This document shows, one piece after another, positions 1-7,866 of a stretch of 26,009 nt of DNA. Source of the DNA: DATAVB01 sp040414495. Lineage in GTDB: Bacteria; Actinomycetota; Actinomycetes; Mycobacteriales; QHCD01. Both the position numbers and the translations under genes were made by a program. The DNA is taken from contig JBEDUI010000219.1 in NCBI GenBank assembly GCA_040414495.1, positions 1-26,009 on the forward strand. The letters are read 5' to 3'. Every line of letters begins with the position of its first letter. Within the stretch, counting starts at the first letter, position 1. Under the pieces are notes generated by a model, which had not been told where the DNA came from, searched no databases, and worked only from the letters and a program-made list of their open reading frames with translations.

Positions 1-42
1 AGTCGACAGGCTGATCCCGGTTGCCACTGCGCTGATTCGGCT

Positions 43-77
43 GCAACGCGGCGGGTGCTTCCCACCCGCCGCGTTGC
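43..77 (-). terminator. hairpin terminator behind the RHH protein gene
   Basis: A perfect inverted repeat with 15-bp arms (GCAACGCGGCGGGTG at 43-57 and its complement at 63-77) and a 5-nt loop. It lies 6 nt beyond the stop codon of the minus-strand gene that ends at 84. There is no long T run, but the stem is very stable and could stop transcription from both sides. Confidence 0.75.
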
Positions 78-83
78 CTTCGA

Positions 84-653
84 TCAGAGCTCGGGTCCGC
101 GCGCCCGTACCTCGTCCACCGAGGTCATTGCTTCACGCAACTCACCCAGCCAGCTCTCCGCGTGCTGGCCCACCAACTTCACGCACCAGGCCAACGCATC
201 GGCCCGGGAACGCGCGACGCCGGCGTCCACCAGCGTGTCGAGCACCTGCCGGTCGGCCTGACGCAGCCGGGTCATCACGGGCACCGCGGCGTTGGTGAAG
301 ATCTGCCGGGTCTCGCCGGCCTGGGCGCCCCAGGCGACCTTGCGGCCGTACTTTGCCTCGGCTTCACGCGCGATGCCGATCCGCTGATCGCGGGTTTCTT
401 CACGAAACCTTGCTATCCGGCCGGATTCGGTCGCCGACCGCGACTCCGCGGTCGCGTCGGCCGCGGCCTCCGGCGCCGGCAGCGTCCCGACGACCACGAT
501 CTCCTCGCGGTCCACCGTCACATCCGGTGCGCCCTCGAACCAATCGTCGGGCAACCGGCCGGCCAACCAGTCAGCGGCGTCGTCGGCCGGCGGCTGCTCA
601 CCCTGATGCCAACGGCCGTACTCGCCGCGCATCCGCCAATGTCCTCGTCCCAT
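84..653 (-). CDS. conserved hypothetical protein with C-terminal ribbon-helix-helix-like domain
   Basis: A 189-residue protein. The start at 653 is chosen because GGGGAGG sits 6 nt before this ATG; an open frame continues upstream to 890 but runs through the nadC terminator, so the longer form is not credible. Residues 1-60 are rich in Trp, Gly and acid residues, 60-100 look like a charged linker, and 124-163 have the pattern of a ribbon-helix-helix fold: a short strand (VPVMTRLRQ), a helix with RQVLDTLVDAGV, then a second helix starting SRADALAWCVK. RHH proteins bind DNA as dimers and commonly repress their own gene; the palindrome at 675-698 just upstream of the ribosome binding site fits this. 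The RHH assignment is by pattern only. I do not recognise the N-terminal part and cannot give a biological role. It lies downstream of the nad operon but is separated from it by a strong terminator, so it is probably its own transcript. Confidence 0.75.
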   Translation of the reverse strand: MGRGHWRMRGEYGRWHQGEQPPADDAADWLAGRLPDDWFEGAPDVTVDREEIVVVGTLPAPEAAADATAESRSATESGRIARFREETRDQRIGIAREAEAKYGRKVAWGAQAGETRQIFTNAAVPVMTRLRQADRQVLDTLVDAGVARSRADALAWCVKLVGQHAESWLGELREAMTSVDEVRARGPEL

Positions 654-674
654 CACACGCCTCCCCGATTGCAC

Positions 675-698
675 TGCAACACTGATTACAGTGTTACA
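675..698 (-). promoter_or_regulatory. palindromic operator in front of the RHH protein gene
   Basis: Arms TGCAACACTG (675-684) and CAGTGTTACA (689-698) are separated by ATTA; 9 of 10 arm positions pair. The site begins 22 nt upstream of the ATG at 653, where an operator overlapping a promoter would sit. Its size fits a dimer-of-dimers regulator; autoregulation by the adjacent RHH-like protein is my inference. Confidence 0.6.
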
Positions 699-815
699 CC
701 GCTTGCGGATGAGCGGCCTACGCCGAGGGCGAACGTCGCGTCCCGGGGTAAACGCCCGGGCCCGCCGGTGTGCGGCCGCAGCTTCAACCACACGGCCACC
801 TTCTTGACGCAGCAA

Positions 816-853
816 AACGCGGCCAGTACGGGGATTCCCGTACTGGCCGCGTT
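816..853 (-). terminator. intrinsic terminator of the nadABC operon
   Basis: A perfect inverted repeat with 17-bp arms (AACGCGGCCAGTACGGG at 816-832, complement at 837-853) and a 4-nt loop, 11 nt after the nadC stop. On the minus strand the stem is followed by TTTTGC, so it fits an intrinsic terminator for nadC reading leftward. Confidence 0.85.
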
Positions 854-864
854 CGTATGCCAGG

Positions 865-1713
865 TCAGACCGCGTGCAGATCCAGGCCAATGTCCAGCGC
901 CGGAGCCGAGTGCGTCAGCGCCCCGACGGAGAGGAAGTCAACGCCAGTCTGGGCGACCGCGCGGGCTGACTCCAGGACCAGGCCGCCGCTGGCCTCGGTC
1001 TTTACCCCGGCGGGATGGGCGATCTCGACCGACTCGACGAGCTGGTCGAGCTCCATGTTGTCCAGCAATACGAGCTTGGCGCCGGCGTCCACCGCCTCCC
1101 GTACCTGCGCCACCGTGTCGCACTCCACCTCGCAGATGAGGTCGGGGTGCTGCGCCTGCACCGCCTCGAGGGCCGGCCGGACACCGCCGGCCGCGACGAT
1201 GTGGTTGTCCTTGATCAACGCCTGGTCGGCCAACCCCATCCGGTGATTACGACCGCCGCCGCAGCGCACCGCGTACTTTTCCAATGCGCGCAAGCCGGGC
1301 GTCGTCTTACGGGTGTCGCGAATGACCGCGCCGGTCCCCTCGATCGCGTCCACCCAGCGGGCGGTGGTCGTCGCGATGCCGGACAGTCGACAAAGGATAT
1401 TCAGCGCACTGCGTTCGGCGGTGAGGATTTCGCGGGTCGGGCCGGTGATGGAAAGCAGCGCATCGCCGGGCTCGACCTTGGCGCCATCCTCGATCAGTGG
1501 TTTCACCGTTCCGTTGCCGGCGAAGCGTCGCTCCACAATGGCCGCGGCTACGGCAATTCCGGCGACAACGCCCGGCTGGCGGGCTACGAAATCCGCCGTG
1601 CCATGCTGGTCCGCCGGCACGGTCGATTCGGTGGTGACGTCAATTCCGCCGGCCAGGTCCTCGGTCAATGCCAGGTCGGCGACGCGATCGATGTCGTGCT
1701 GTGACAGGCTCAC
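865..1713 (-). CDS. nadC: nicotinate-nucleotide pyrophosphorylase (carboxylating)
   Basis: Quinolinate phosphoribosyltransferase, the third step of de novo NAD synthesis: quinolinate plus PRPP gives nicotinate mononucleotide, CO2 and pyrophosphate, in the cytoplasm. The 282-residue length is normal for the family. Visible family motifs are the TAERSALN segment near residue 98, DTRKTTPGLR at 133-142, KYAVRCGGGRNHR at 146-158, KDNH at 168, EVE at 195, LLDN at 216 and EASGG at 240, which together carry the substrate and PRPP ligands. The GTG start at 1713 is preferred over an ATG at 1773: it has GGAGG 8 nt ahead and overlaps the nadB stop as GTGA, a typical translational coupling. Last gene of the nadA-nadB-nadC operon. 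Confidence 0.96.
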   Translation of the reverse strand: MSLSQHDIDRVADLALTEDLAGGIDVTTESTVPADQHGTADFVARQPGVVAGIAVAAAIVERRFAGNGTVKPLIEDGAKVEPGDALLSITGPTREILTAERSALNILCRLSGIATTTARWVDAIEGTGAVIRDTRKTTPGLRALEKYAVRCGGGRNHRMGLADQALIKDNHIVAAGGVRPALEAVQAQHPDLICEVECDTVAQVREAVDAGAKLVLLDNMELDQLVESVEIAHPAGVKTEASGGLVLESARAVAQTGVDFLSVGALTHSAPALDIGLDLHAV

Positions 1714-3329
1714 GGCCTGACCTCCGCTCGTAGGTTGCCCTCGCGGGTGCTGAAAACGATGTGTCGCAGCCACTCCGCCCGCGGCTCGGTCACGTCACTG
1801 CGGCGATGAGCTCCGCGACTCTCCTCCCGCATGGTCGCGGCGGCGGTGATCAGCGAGGATATCGCGTGCAGGTTGGTAGCTTCCCAGGCCGCCAACCCGG
1901 ACTCGCCGGTGACGCTGGCCTTCTGCAGCAGTCGGGTCATGTCGCGCAGGCCAGCGGGCGTGCGCAATACGCCCACATCACGGGCCATACCCATCGCGAA
2001 TTCCAGCCGGGAGCCGGGATCGATGCTGCTGCCCGGAATATTCGTACGCACAATAGCCTGCCGCTTCGGCGGGTTGTGTGACAAAACGGTGGCGAGCTGC
2101 TGGGCCATCACCAGGCCTTCGAGCAGGCTGTTGGAGCCGAGCCGGTTGGCGCCGTGTACGCCGGTGCAGGCCGTCTCCCCGATCGCGTACAGCCCGGGCA
2201 CCGACGTGCGACCGGACATGTCGGCAACCACGCCGCCACAGGCGTAATGCGCGGCCGGCGCTACCGGAATCGGCTGTATAACCGGGTCGATGCCGGCCTC
2301 GCGGCATCCTGCCACGATCGTCGGGAAACGCCGCAGCAACGTCGATTCGCCTATGTGCCGGGCATCGAGCAATAGGTGGTCGACCTCGATCCGGGCCATC
2401 CACGCCGCCATATTCGCGGCGACGACGTCACGCGGAGCCAGATCAGCCAACGGATGAGCCCCGGCCATCACCCTGTCGCCGGCCGCGTCGACGAGCACCG
2501 CCCCTTCCCCGCGTACCGCCTCGGAAATCAGCAATTGCCGACCCCGCGAACCAGGACCCGGGTAGAACACGGTCGGGTGGAACTGTACGAATTCCACGTC
2601 GGACACTTCGGCGCCAGCCCGCAGCGCCAACGCGACACCGTCCCCTGTGGACACGTTCGGATTCGTGGTGCTGGCGTACGCCTGCCCCATTCCACCGGTG
2701 GCGAGCACAACGGCACCGGCATTTATGACACCGACGTCTTTGCAGCGTCCCGCCGCATCGAGTTGGGCCACCCGCAGCCCGGCGACGGCGCCATCGGCGT
2801 CGAATACCGCGTCCAGGGCGAATGCGTGTTCGAGGACCGTCAGTCCTTTGACGCCCTTGGTCACCGCTTCCAGTGCACGCTGGATTTCCAGTCCGGTCGC
2901 ATCACCACCGGCGTGAATAATGCGGGCGCGGGAATGTCCACCTTCGCGGGTGCGGGACAATTCGCCGGCACCGTTATGGTCGAAATGCGCGCCGGCAGCC
3001 AGAATTCCGTCGACCGCCGAAAGGCCTTCGGTCACCAGAATTCGTACCGCGTCCTCATTGCACAGTCCAGCGCCGGCGACCAACGTGTCGTGCAGGTGCT
3101 CCTCCGGCGAATCCTCGGAGCCGCTGGCGGTTGCCACGCCGCCCTGAGCCCAGGTCGTGCTGCCGGCTCGTACGCGGGCCTTGGTGACCAGGATGACCGA
3201 CAGGCCCGATCCGGCCAGCGAATGAGCCAGGCACAAACCGGCCACGCCGGACCCGACGATGACGACGTCGCTTTCCCGTTCCCACGTCGGTTCGGGAGCC
3301 GCGAGGGCCGCTGCCAATGGTTCGATCAT
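1710..3329 (-). CDS. nadB: L-aspartate oxidase
   Basis: FAD-dependent oxidase that converts L-aspartate to iminoaspartate, which NadA then condenses with dihydroxyacetone phosphate. The 539 residues begin with a Rossmann FAD site (DVVIVGSGVAG, residues 21-31). Further in are the fumarate-reductase-superfamily signatures EFVQFHPTVFYPG, RGEGAVLVD, HYACGGVVAD and, near the C-terminal half, GLYAIGETACTGVHGANRLG followed by SNSLLEGLV. The C-terminal helical region is complete. It overlaps nadA by ATGA and nadC by GTGA, so the three are translated together. The start is fixed by the overlap with the nadA stop. Confidence 0.96.
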   Translation of the reverse strand: MIEPLAAALAAPEPTWERESDVVIVGSGVAGLCLAHSLAGSGLSVILVTKARVRAGSTTWAQGGVATASGSEDSPEEHLHDTLVAGAGLCNEDAVRILVTEGLSAVDGILAAGAHFDHNGAGELSRTREGGHSRARIIHAGGDATGLEIQRALEAVTKGVKGLTVLEHAFALDAVFDADGAVAGLRVAQLDAAGRCKDVGVINAGAVVLATGGMGQAYASTTNPNVSTGDGVALALRAGAEVSDVEFVQFHPTVFYPGPGSRGRQLLISEAVRGEGAVLVDAAGDRVMAGAHPLADLAPRDVVAANMAAWMARIEVDHLLLDARHIGESTLLRRFPTIVAGCREAGIDPVIQPIPVAPAAHYACGGVVADMSGRTSVPGLYAIGETACTGVHGANRLGSNSLLEGLVMAQQLATVLSHNPPKRQAIVRTNIPGSSIDPGSRLEFAMGMARDVGVLRTPAGLRDMTRLLQKASVTGESGLAAWEATNLHAISSLITAAATMREESRGAHRRSDVTEPRAEWLRHIVFSTREGNLRAEVRP

Positions 3330-4318
3330 TCGCCACCTGCCGAAGGGTTTCCGATAGCCACCATGCGTTCGACGGCGCGGCGGCCGCGGGCGGCGATGTC
3401 CTCAGGCACAGTCACTTCAACCGCACCAGTACGCAATGACCACAACAGCTTTTCGGCCGTAATCATTTTCATGTAATGACAGACCGCGCGATCATTCACC
3501 GCGGCGAATTCGGTGCCCGGATTGGCCTGCCGCAATTGGTGCAACATACCGGTTTCGGTGGCCACCAGAACGCGGCTGGCCCGGGTGGTGCGAGCGCGTT
3601 CGAGCATGCCACCGGTGGAGAGCACGCTGACCCGCTCGGCCGGGACGGCGCCCGCGCCGACGAGGTACAGCGCCGAGGTGGCGCAGCCGCATTCGGGGTG
3701 CACCAGCAATTCGGCCTCTGGGTCGGATTCCACCTTGGCCCGCAGGTCGGCGCCGTTGATGCCGGCGTGCACGTGGCATTCACCAGACCAAATATGCATA
3801 TTCTGCCGGCCGGTGACGCGCTGTACGTGCGCCCCGAGGAACTGATCGGGCAGGAACAGAATTTCCTGGTCCTCGGGAATGGAACGTACGACATCGGCGG
3901 CATTTGATGACGTACAACAGATATCGCTTTCGGCCTTGACCGCGGCCGAGGTATTGACGTAAGCCACCACGACGGCACCGGGATGTTCGGCTTTCCACGC
4001 CCGCAGCTCATCGGCCGTAATTGTGTCGGCCAACGAACAGCCGGCGGCCGGATCCGGAATCAGCACCGTCTTCTCCGGCGACAGAATTTTTGCCGTCTCC
4101 GCCATGAAATGCACGCCACAGAACACGATCGTCTGTTCCGGCGTGGAGGCAGCCAGACGGGACAGCGCCAGCGAATCACCGACGTGGTCGGCCACGTCCT
4201 GAATCTCCGGTCGCTGGTAGTTATGGGCGAGGATCACCGCTCCGCGCTCGCGCGCGAGCCGGCGCACCTCTTCGGCCCAGGCGCTGGTGGTGGAGGTCGG
4301 TTCGGGTTGGGCAGACAT
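3326..4318 (-). CDS. nadA: quinolinate synthase A
   Basis: Iron-sulfur enzyme that makes quinolinate from iminoaspartate and dihydroxyacetone phosphate. It has 330 residues. The three cysteines expected to hold the [4Fe-4S] cluster can be placed: the CTSSNA cysteine at about 135, HPEC at 210 and AVCHYMKM at 280. Also visible are the N-terminal ILAHNYQRPEIQDVADHVGDS region, IWSGECHVH near 177 and STGGM near 234. The ATG at 4318 is chosen over an upstream frame start at 4459 because the protein then begins like other NadA proteins and AGAAGG lies 5 nt before it. First gene of the nad operon, divergent from nrtR. Confidence 0.95.
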   Translation of the reverse strand: MSAQPEPTSTTSAWAEEVRRLARERGAVILAHNYQRPEIQDVADHVGDSLALSRLAASTPEQTIVFCGVHFMAETAKILSPEKTVLIPDPAAGCSLADTITADELRAWKAEHPGAVVVAYVNTSAAVKAESDICCTSSNAADVVRSIPEDQEILFLPDQFLGAHVQRVTGRQNMHIWSGECHVHAGINGADLRAKVESDPEAELLVHPECGCATSALYLVGAGAVPAERVSVLSTGGMLERARTTRASRVLVATETGMLHQLRQANPGTEFAAVNDRAVCHYMKMITAEKLLWSLRTGAVEVTVPEDIAARGRRAVERMVAIGNPSAGGE

Positions 4319-4388
4319 GACACCTTCTCTGGTCGTCTGGACCGGGGTGCCGTGGAGCTTGCATCGACGGTACTGGCGACACCCCGAG

Positions 4389-4411
4389 GTTTCCGTCTGC
4401 CAGGCGGAAAC
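4389..4411. promoter_or_regulatory. palindrome in the nadA-nrtR intergenic region, candidate NrtR operator
   Basis: Arms GTTTCCGTCTG (4389-4399) and CAGGCGGAAAC (4401-4411) pair at 10 of 11 positions around a single central base. A second, weaker symmetric element, AAACTCT and AGACTTT (4408-4424), overlaps its right end and abuts the proposed nrtR start. Placement between the divergent nadA and nrtR genes fits control of both by NrtR, which is known in mycobacteria to repress NAD genes; I have not matched this to a published consensus. Confidence 0.5.
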
Positions 4412-4429
4412 TCTTCGAGACTTTACCAT

Positions 4430-5200
4430 GTGCCTGTGGCCGTCAAAAGGGAAAAGCAACTCAGCTCACGTCGCCGTCCGGAAACGGCCCAGACCGCTGC
4501 GCGTAGTGGACCGTTAACACATCGTTCCCTGACCGGCCACGAGGTGCTGGCGGTCGTGCTGCAGGTACGGGACGGTGAGCTGGCGGTTCTGCTGTGGCAA
4601 CGGGCCCGTGAGCCGCAGTCCGGACGTTGGTCACTACCCGGTGGCGGGCTCGGTGAGGACGAGGCGCTGCGGCCGTCAATCCAGCGACAATTGGCGGAAA
4701 AAGTCGACATCCGTGATCTCAGCCACCTCGAGCAGCTGGAGACCAAGGGCGAACCTGACCGCTACCCCGGCCGCCGCGTCATCGCGACCACGTACCTCGG
4801 CCTGGTGCCAGCACACATCGACCCGCAGCTGCCGGACGACACGCAGTGGCACAAAGTGGCCGCGCTGCCACCGATTGCGTTCGACCACGCCACTCTGCTG
4901 GCGGCCGGGGCGAGCCGGCTGCGGTCCAAGCTCTCGTACACCAACCTGGGATTCGCGCTCGCGCCGCCGACGTTCACGATCTCCGAACTTGCCCGCTACT
5001 ACCGAGCCGCGTTGGGCCACGACGTCGCGCCGACCAACCTGCAGCGGATCCTGCTGCGGCGCGGTCAGATCGAGCCGACCGGCGATGCGGCACCGCCGGG
5101 ACGGTCCGGTGGCCGGCCCGCAGCGCTGTTCCGATTCCGCGACCGGAACCTGGAAATCACCGACCCGTTCGCGGTTTTCCACCCGCCCGGCGCGCCCTGA
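4430..5200 (+). CDS. nrtR: NrtR-type Nudix-related transcriptional regulator of NAD synthesis
   Basis: About 256 residues. Residues 37-130 form a Nudix domain (EVLAVVLQVRDGELAVLLWQ start) whose Nudix box is degenerate: GGGLGEDEAL with RQLAEK in place of the catalytic REUXEE pattern, as in NrtR regulators that sense ADP-ribose rather than hydrolyse it. Residues from about 185 form a winged helix-turn-helix (FTISELARYYRAALGHD, then NLQRILLRRGQIEPTG and GRPAALFRFRDR). NrtR next to nadABC is an established arrangement in mycobacteria, where it represses the operon. The start is uncertain: GTG at 4430 or 4436 lack a good ribosome binding site, and the conserved part only begins at about residue 37. 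The gene converges on the sugar kinase gene. Confidence 0.88.
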   Translation: MPVAVKREKQLSSRRRPETAQTAARSGPLTHRSLTGHEVLAVVLQVRDGELAVLLWQRAREPQSGRWSLPGGGLGEDEALRPSIQRQLAEKVDIRDLSHLEQLETKGEPDRYPGRRVIATTYLGLVPAHIDPQLPDDTQWHKVAALPPIAFDHATLLAAGASRLRSKLSYTNLGFALAPPTFTISELARYYRAALGHDVAPTNLQRILLRRGQIEPTGDAAPPGRSGGRPAALFRFRDRNLEITDPFAVFHPPGAP

Positions 5201-5210
5201 TCTGAAGCTG

Positions 5211-5331
5211 AGTACGGCATGTCCGGTTGTGCTACGGCATGGCGTCAGGGGTTGCTACGGCATAGCGTCGCCGGCTTTAGCTACGGCACGACGTCACGGG
5301 CTTTAGCTACGGCATCGCGTCGCGGGCGATG
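5211..5331. repeat. degenerate tandem repeat derived from the 3' end of the sugar kinase gene
   Basis: The word GCTACGGCA recurs at 5231, 5254, 5280 and 5306 (spacing 23, 26, 26), with a weaker copy at 5211 lacking the first bases. Each unit continues with a variant of TGGCGTC, then GGG or GGC and CTTTA. The copy at 5306-5331 contains the last codons and TAG stop of the kinase gene (minus strand, reading Arg-Asp-Ala-Met-Pro-stop). The others lie beyond the stop, so they look like copies of the gene end that spread into the spacer and drifted. Confidence 0.8.
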
Positions 5332-6221
5332 ATCGCTCCGCCGTGGCCGATCACGACGCCGGCCAGGCGGTTGCCGGCCCGGGCGGCGGCGATCGGGTCC
5401 CGCCCGGTCAGCCGAGCCGCGAGATAGGCACCGTTGAACGAGTCGCCGGCCGCGGTCGTGTCGACGACCCGCACCACCGGCGTCGTCGCCACCGTCTGCT
5501 CGCTCGTCGCGTCGGCCACGATGCAGCCGGCCGCGCCAACCTTCACGACGATTTCGCCGACGCCGAGTCCACGCAACCGACTGATGCAGTCGGTTGGCGC
5601 GTCATCGTCGAACAGCGCCTGCTCATCGTCGAAGGTCGGCAGCGCGATATCGGCCAGCCGCAGCGTCCGGGACACCGCCTCCTGAGCGGCAGCCCGATCC
5701 GGCCAGCCGGCCGGGCGATAATTCGTATCGAAGGCAACCTTCGTTCCGCGCGACCGGGCTCGTTCCAGCACCGTCCACAGTGTATTACGGCCCTTGTCGG
5801 AGAGAATCGACAAGGTAATTCCGCTGAGGTAAATCAGCGCCACATTGGAGAAATCAGTGTCGGGAGGCTGGATTTCATCGAAAAGCCGCCGGGCCGGCGA
5901 TTCCGAACGGTAATACGTGAACGAGCGCTCGCCCGCGTCGTTCACCCGGATCAGGTACAGCCCGGGATGCGCGCCGGGAACGCGTACCACCCGGGCGATG
6001 TCGATGCCGTCGGCAGCCCACCCTGCCAGCATCGCATCGCTGTACGGGTCGTCGCCGACCGCCGTGACGTAACCGACCGAGCCACCAGACCCGATACTGC
6101 GGGCCAGGTAAACGGCCGTATTCAGGGTGTCGCCGGCGTAGCCGAGCGCCAACGTATTGGCGTCGACATGCCGCAGCTCCACCATGCACTCACCGATGAT
6201 CGCGACGGTCGGCGCGGCCAT
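5307..6221 (-). CDS. PfkB-family carbohydrate kinase, 2-keto-3-deoxygluconate kinase-like
   Basis: ATP-dependent sugar kinase of the ribokinase/PfkB family, 304 residues. It starts VAIIGECMVEL and has the substrate-side GYAGDTLNTAVYLAR segment near residue 27, a pattern I associate with KdgK-type kinases; the C-terminal signature DTTAAGDSFNGAYLAARL carries the catalytic Asp near 260. The ATG at 6221 lies one base after the stop of the upstream GH20 gene, so the two are co-translated. The neighbour releases N-acetylhexosamine, so the kinase may act on an amino sugar; specificity cannot be read from the sequence. The last codons are part of a tandem repeat array that continues past the stop. 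Confidence 0.88.
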   Translation of the reverse strand: MAAPTVAIIGECMVELRHVDANTLALGYAGDTLNTAVYLARSIGSGGSVGYVTAVGDDPYSDAMLAGWAADGIDIARVVRVPGAHPGLYLIRVNDAGERSFTYYRSESPARRLFDEIQPPDTDFSNVALIYLSGITLSILSDKGRNTLWTVLERARSRGTKVAFDTNYRPAGWPDRAAAQEAVSRTLRLADIALPTFDDEQALFDDDAPTDCISRLRGLGVGEIVVKVGAAGCIVADATSEQTVATTPVVRVVDTTAAGDSFNGAYLAARLTGRDPIAAARAGNRLAGVVIGHGGAIIARDAMP

Positions 6222-6222
6222 G

Positions 6223-7770
6223 TCAGTCGAGAGCCCGGTAGTTGACGCCCAACTGGTCCAGCCGCTCCACATGCACGCGGAGCCGGTCCAGGAAATCCTC
6301 GTAACTGGGCCGTTCCGGCGTCCACACCACCTCGGCAAGCGCGCAGCCACGGGGAAATGCCATGTATTCAACCTGCTCTTCGGTCGGCATGTACTCAGAC
6401 CACAGCTGGAATTGCGAACCCAACACCCGGTCGGCGATATCGGCCAACTCATTGGGCACCGGCTGATATTCGTACACATGTTGTAACGGCAGGTAGCCAC
6501 CGATGGCGAGCGGTTCGGACTCGGTGTTCTGCGATTGGTAATAGTCGAAATAGACGTACGACGTCGGCGCCATGATGACGTCGTGTCCGGCCTTTGCTGC
6601 GTTGATGCCGCCCTCCTCGCCGCGCCAGGACATCACGGTGGCGCCGGGAGCCAGCCCGCCCTCGAGAATTTCGTCCCACCCGACGAGCCGCCGCCCCTTA
6701 GCGGTGAAATGCTGGTCGAGCTGGGTGATGAACCACGACTGCAGTTGGTCCTCGTCAGTGAATCCCAGCTCCCGCATGCGTTCCTGCGCCCGCGGGCTGT
6801 TCTTCCACTGAGTCTTCGGGCATTCGTCGCCGCCGACGTGAATGAACGTGCTCGGGAACAACTCGAAAAGCTCGTCAAAGACGTTTTTGTAGAACTCGAC
6901 GGTCGAATCCTCGACGTTGAGTACGTTCTCAATGATGCCCCAGCCCTTGCCCACCTCGAGCTGTTCGCCGGTGTTGCCCAATTCCGGGTAGGCTGCGATC
7001 GCGGCCTGGGAATGCCCGGGGACGTCGATCTCCGGTACGACCGTGACACAGCGTTCCGCTGCGTAGGCGACAATCTCGCGAATGTCATCCTGGGTGTAGA
7101 AACCGCCGTGGGGCACACCATCGTATTTGTCCTGCGAGGGATCCTGCTGGTTGGGCCGGCCGATCAGGGTTTCCGAACGCCACGCGCCGATCTCGGTCAA
7201 CCGCGGATACCGCCGGATCTCGACCCGCCAGCCCTGATCCTCGGAAATATGGAAATGCAGCACGTTCATTTTATGCATGGCCAGCAGGTCGATATAACGC
7301 AGCACGAATTCCTTGGTCCGGAAATGCCGCCCCACGTCGAGCATCGAACCGCGCCAGCCGAAGGCCGGCTGGTCGGCGATATCCACGCCCGGCACGGTCC
7401 AACTGACATTCTGGTTTCCTTGGCCGAATGCCTGGGTCGGGAGCAGTTGGCGCAGCGTCCGGGTGCCGTAGAACACGCCTGGCCGATCGCCACCCTCGAT
7501 GCGCACTCCGTCCGCGCCGACCTGCAGCCGGTAGCCCTCATGCGGCAGCGAGTCGTCAATGGCCAGCGTGATGGCATCGGTCGTGACGCCGTTTGTGATC
7601 TGGAGCGGAAGGCCGGTGGCGGCGGCGAGTTCGTCGTGCAGCAGGGCGGCGATCGACTCGGTGCCGGGGTTCGCGACGATCGAGGTGCCCGGGCCGAGCA
7701 CGTACTCGGCGTCACTCGAGGCAATCTGAGCCGGCCACGGGACCAGCGCGGGGCGCTGCGCGGTTGTCAC
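6223..7770 (-). CDS. beta-N-acetylhexosaminidase, GH20
   Basis: Hydrolyses terminal N-acetylglucosamine or N-acetylgalactosamine from oligosaccharides. In 515 residues there is an N-terminal GH20b-like domain (1-125) and a catalytic barrel from about 130. Visible are FGWRGSMLDVGRHF (137-150), LHFHISEDQGWRVEI (171-185), VVPEIDVPGHSQA (244-256), the catalytic Asp-Glu pair in HVGGDE at 315-316, GWDEILEGG (364-372) and VMSWRGEEGG (379-388). The GTG at 7770 is preferred to a GTG at 7800 because GGAGGT lies 7 nt ahead. There is no signal peptide or membrane segment, so the enzyme probably works on imported chitooligosaccharides or muropeptide sugars in the cytoplasm. First gene of a two-gene unit with the kinase. 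Confidence 0.93.
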   Translation of the reverse strand: MTTAQRPALVPWPAQIASSDAEYVLGPGTSIVANPGTESIAALLHDELAAATGLPLQITNGVTTDAITLAIDDSLPHEGYRLQVGADGVRIEGGDRPGVFYGTRTLRQLLPTQAFGQGNQNVSWTVPGVDIADQPAFGWRGSMLDVGRHFRTKEFVLRYIDLLAMHKMNVLHFHISEDQGWRVEIRRYPRLTEIGAWRSETLIGRPNQQDPSQDKYDGVPHGGFYTQDDIREIVAYAAERCVTVVPEIDVPGHSQAAIAAYPELGNTGEQLEVGKGWGIIENVLNVEDSTVEFYKNVFDELFELFPSTFIHVGGDECPKTQWKNSPRAQERMRELGFTDEDQLQSWFITQLDQHFTAKGRRLVGWDEILEGGLAPGATVMSWRGEEGGINAAKAGHDVIMAPTSYVYFDYYQSQNTESEPLAIGGYLPLQHVYEYQPVPNELADIADRVLGSQFQLWSEYMPTEEQVEYMAFPRGCALAEVVWTPERPSYEDFLDRLRVHVERLDQLGVNYRALD

Positions 7771-7866
7771 GATCACTACCTCCGGTCGTTCGCGGTACAC
7801 CGGGACAGGCCCCCGGACGGTCCAGAGCCTACGCCACGGGCTGGCCGGGTGGCGACCGAAACCGCC

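Noticed and set aside
162..1139. Plus-strand open frame of 325 codons opposite the RHH gene and nadC
   Set aside because: It spans two real genes and a terminator on the other strand and has Arg/Pro-rich translation without any domain.
3983..4429. N-terminal extension of nrtR into nadA
   Set aside because: Would overlap nadA antisense and the shared control region; the regulator domain begins only after 4530.
5231..5331. CRISPR-like array
   Set aside because: Units are contiguous, degenerate and without spacers; one unit is part of a coding sequence.
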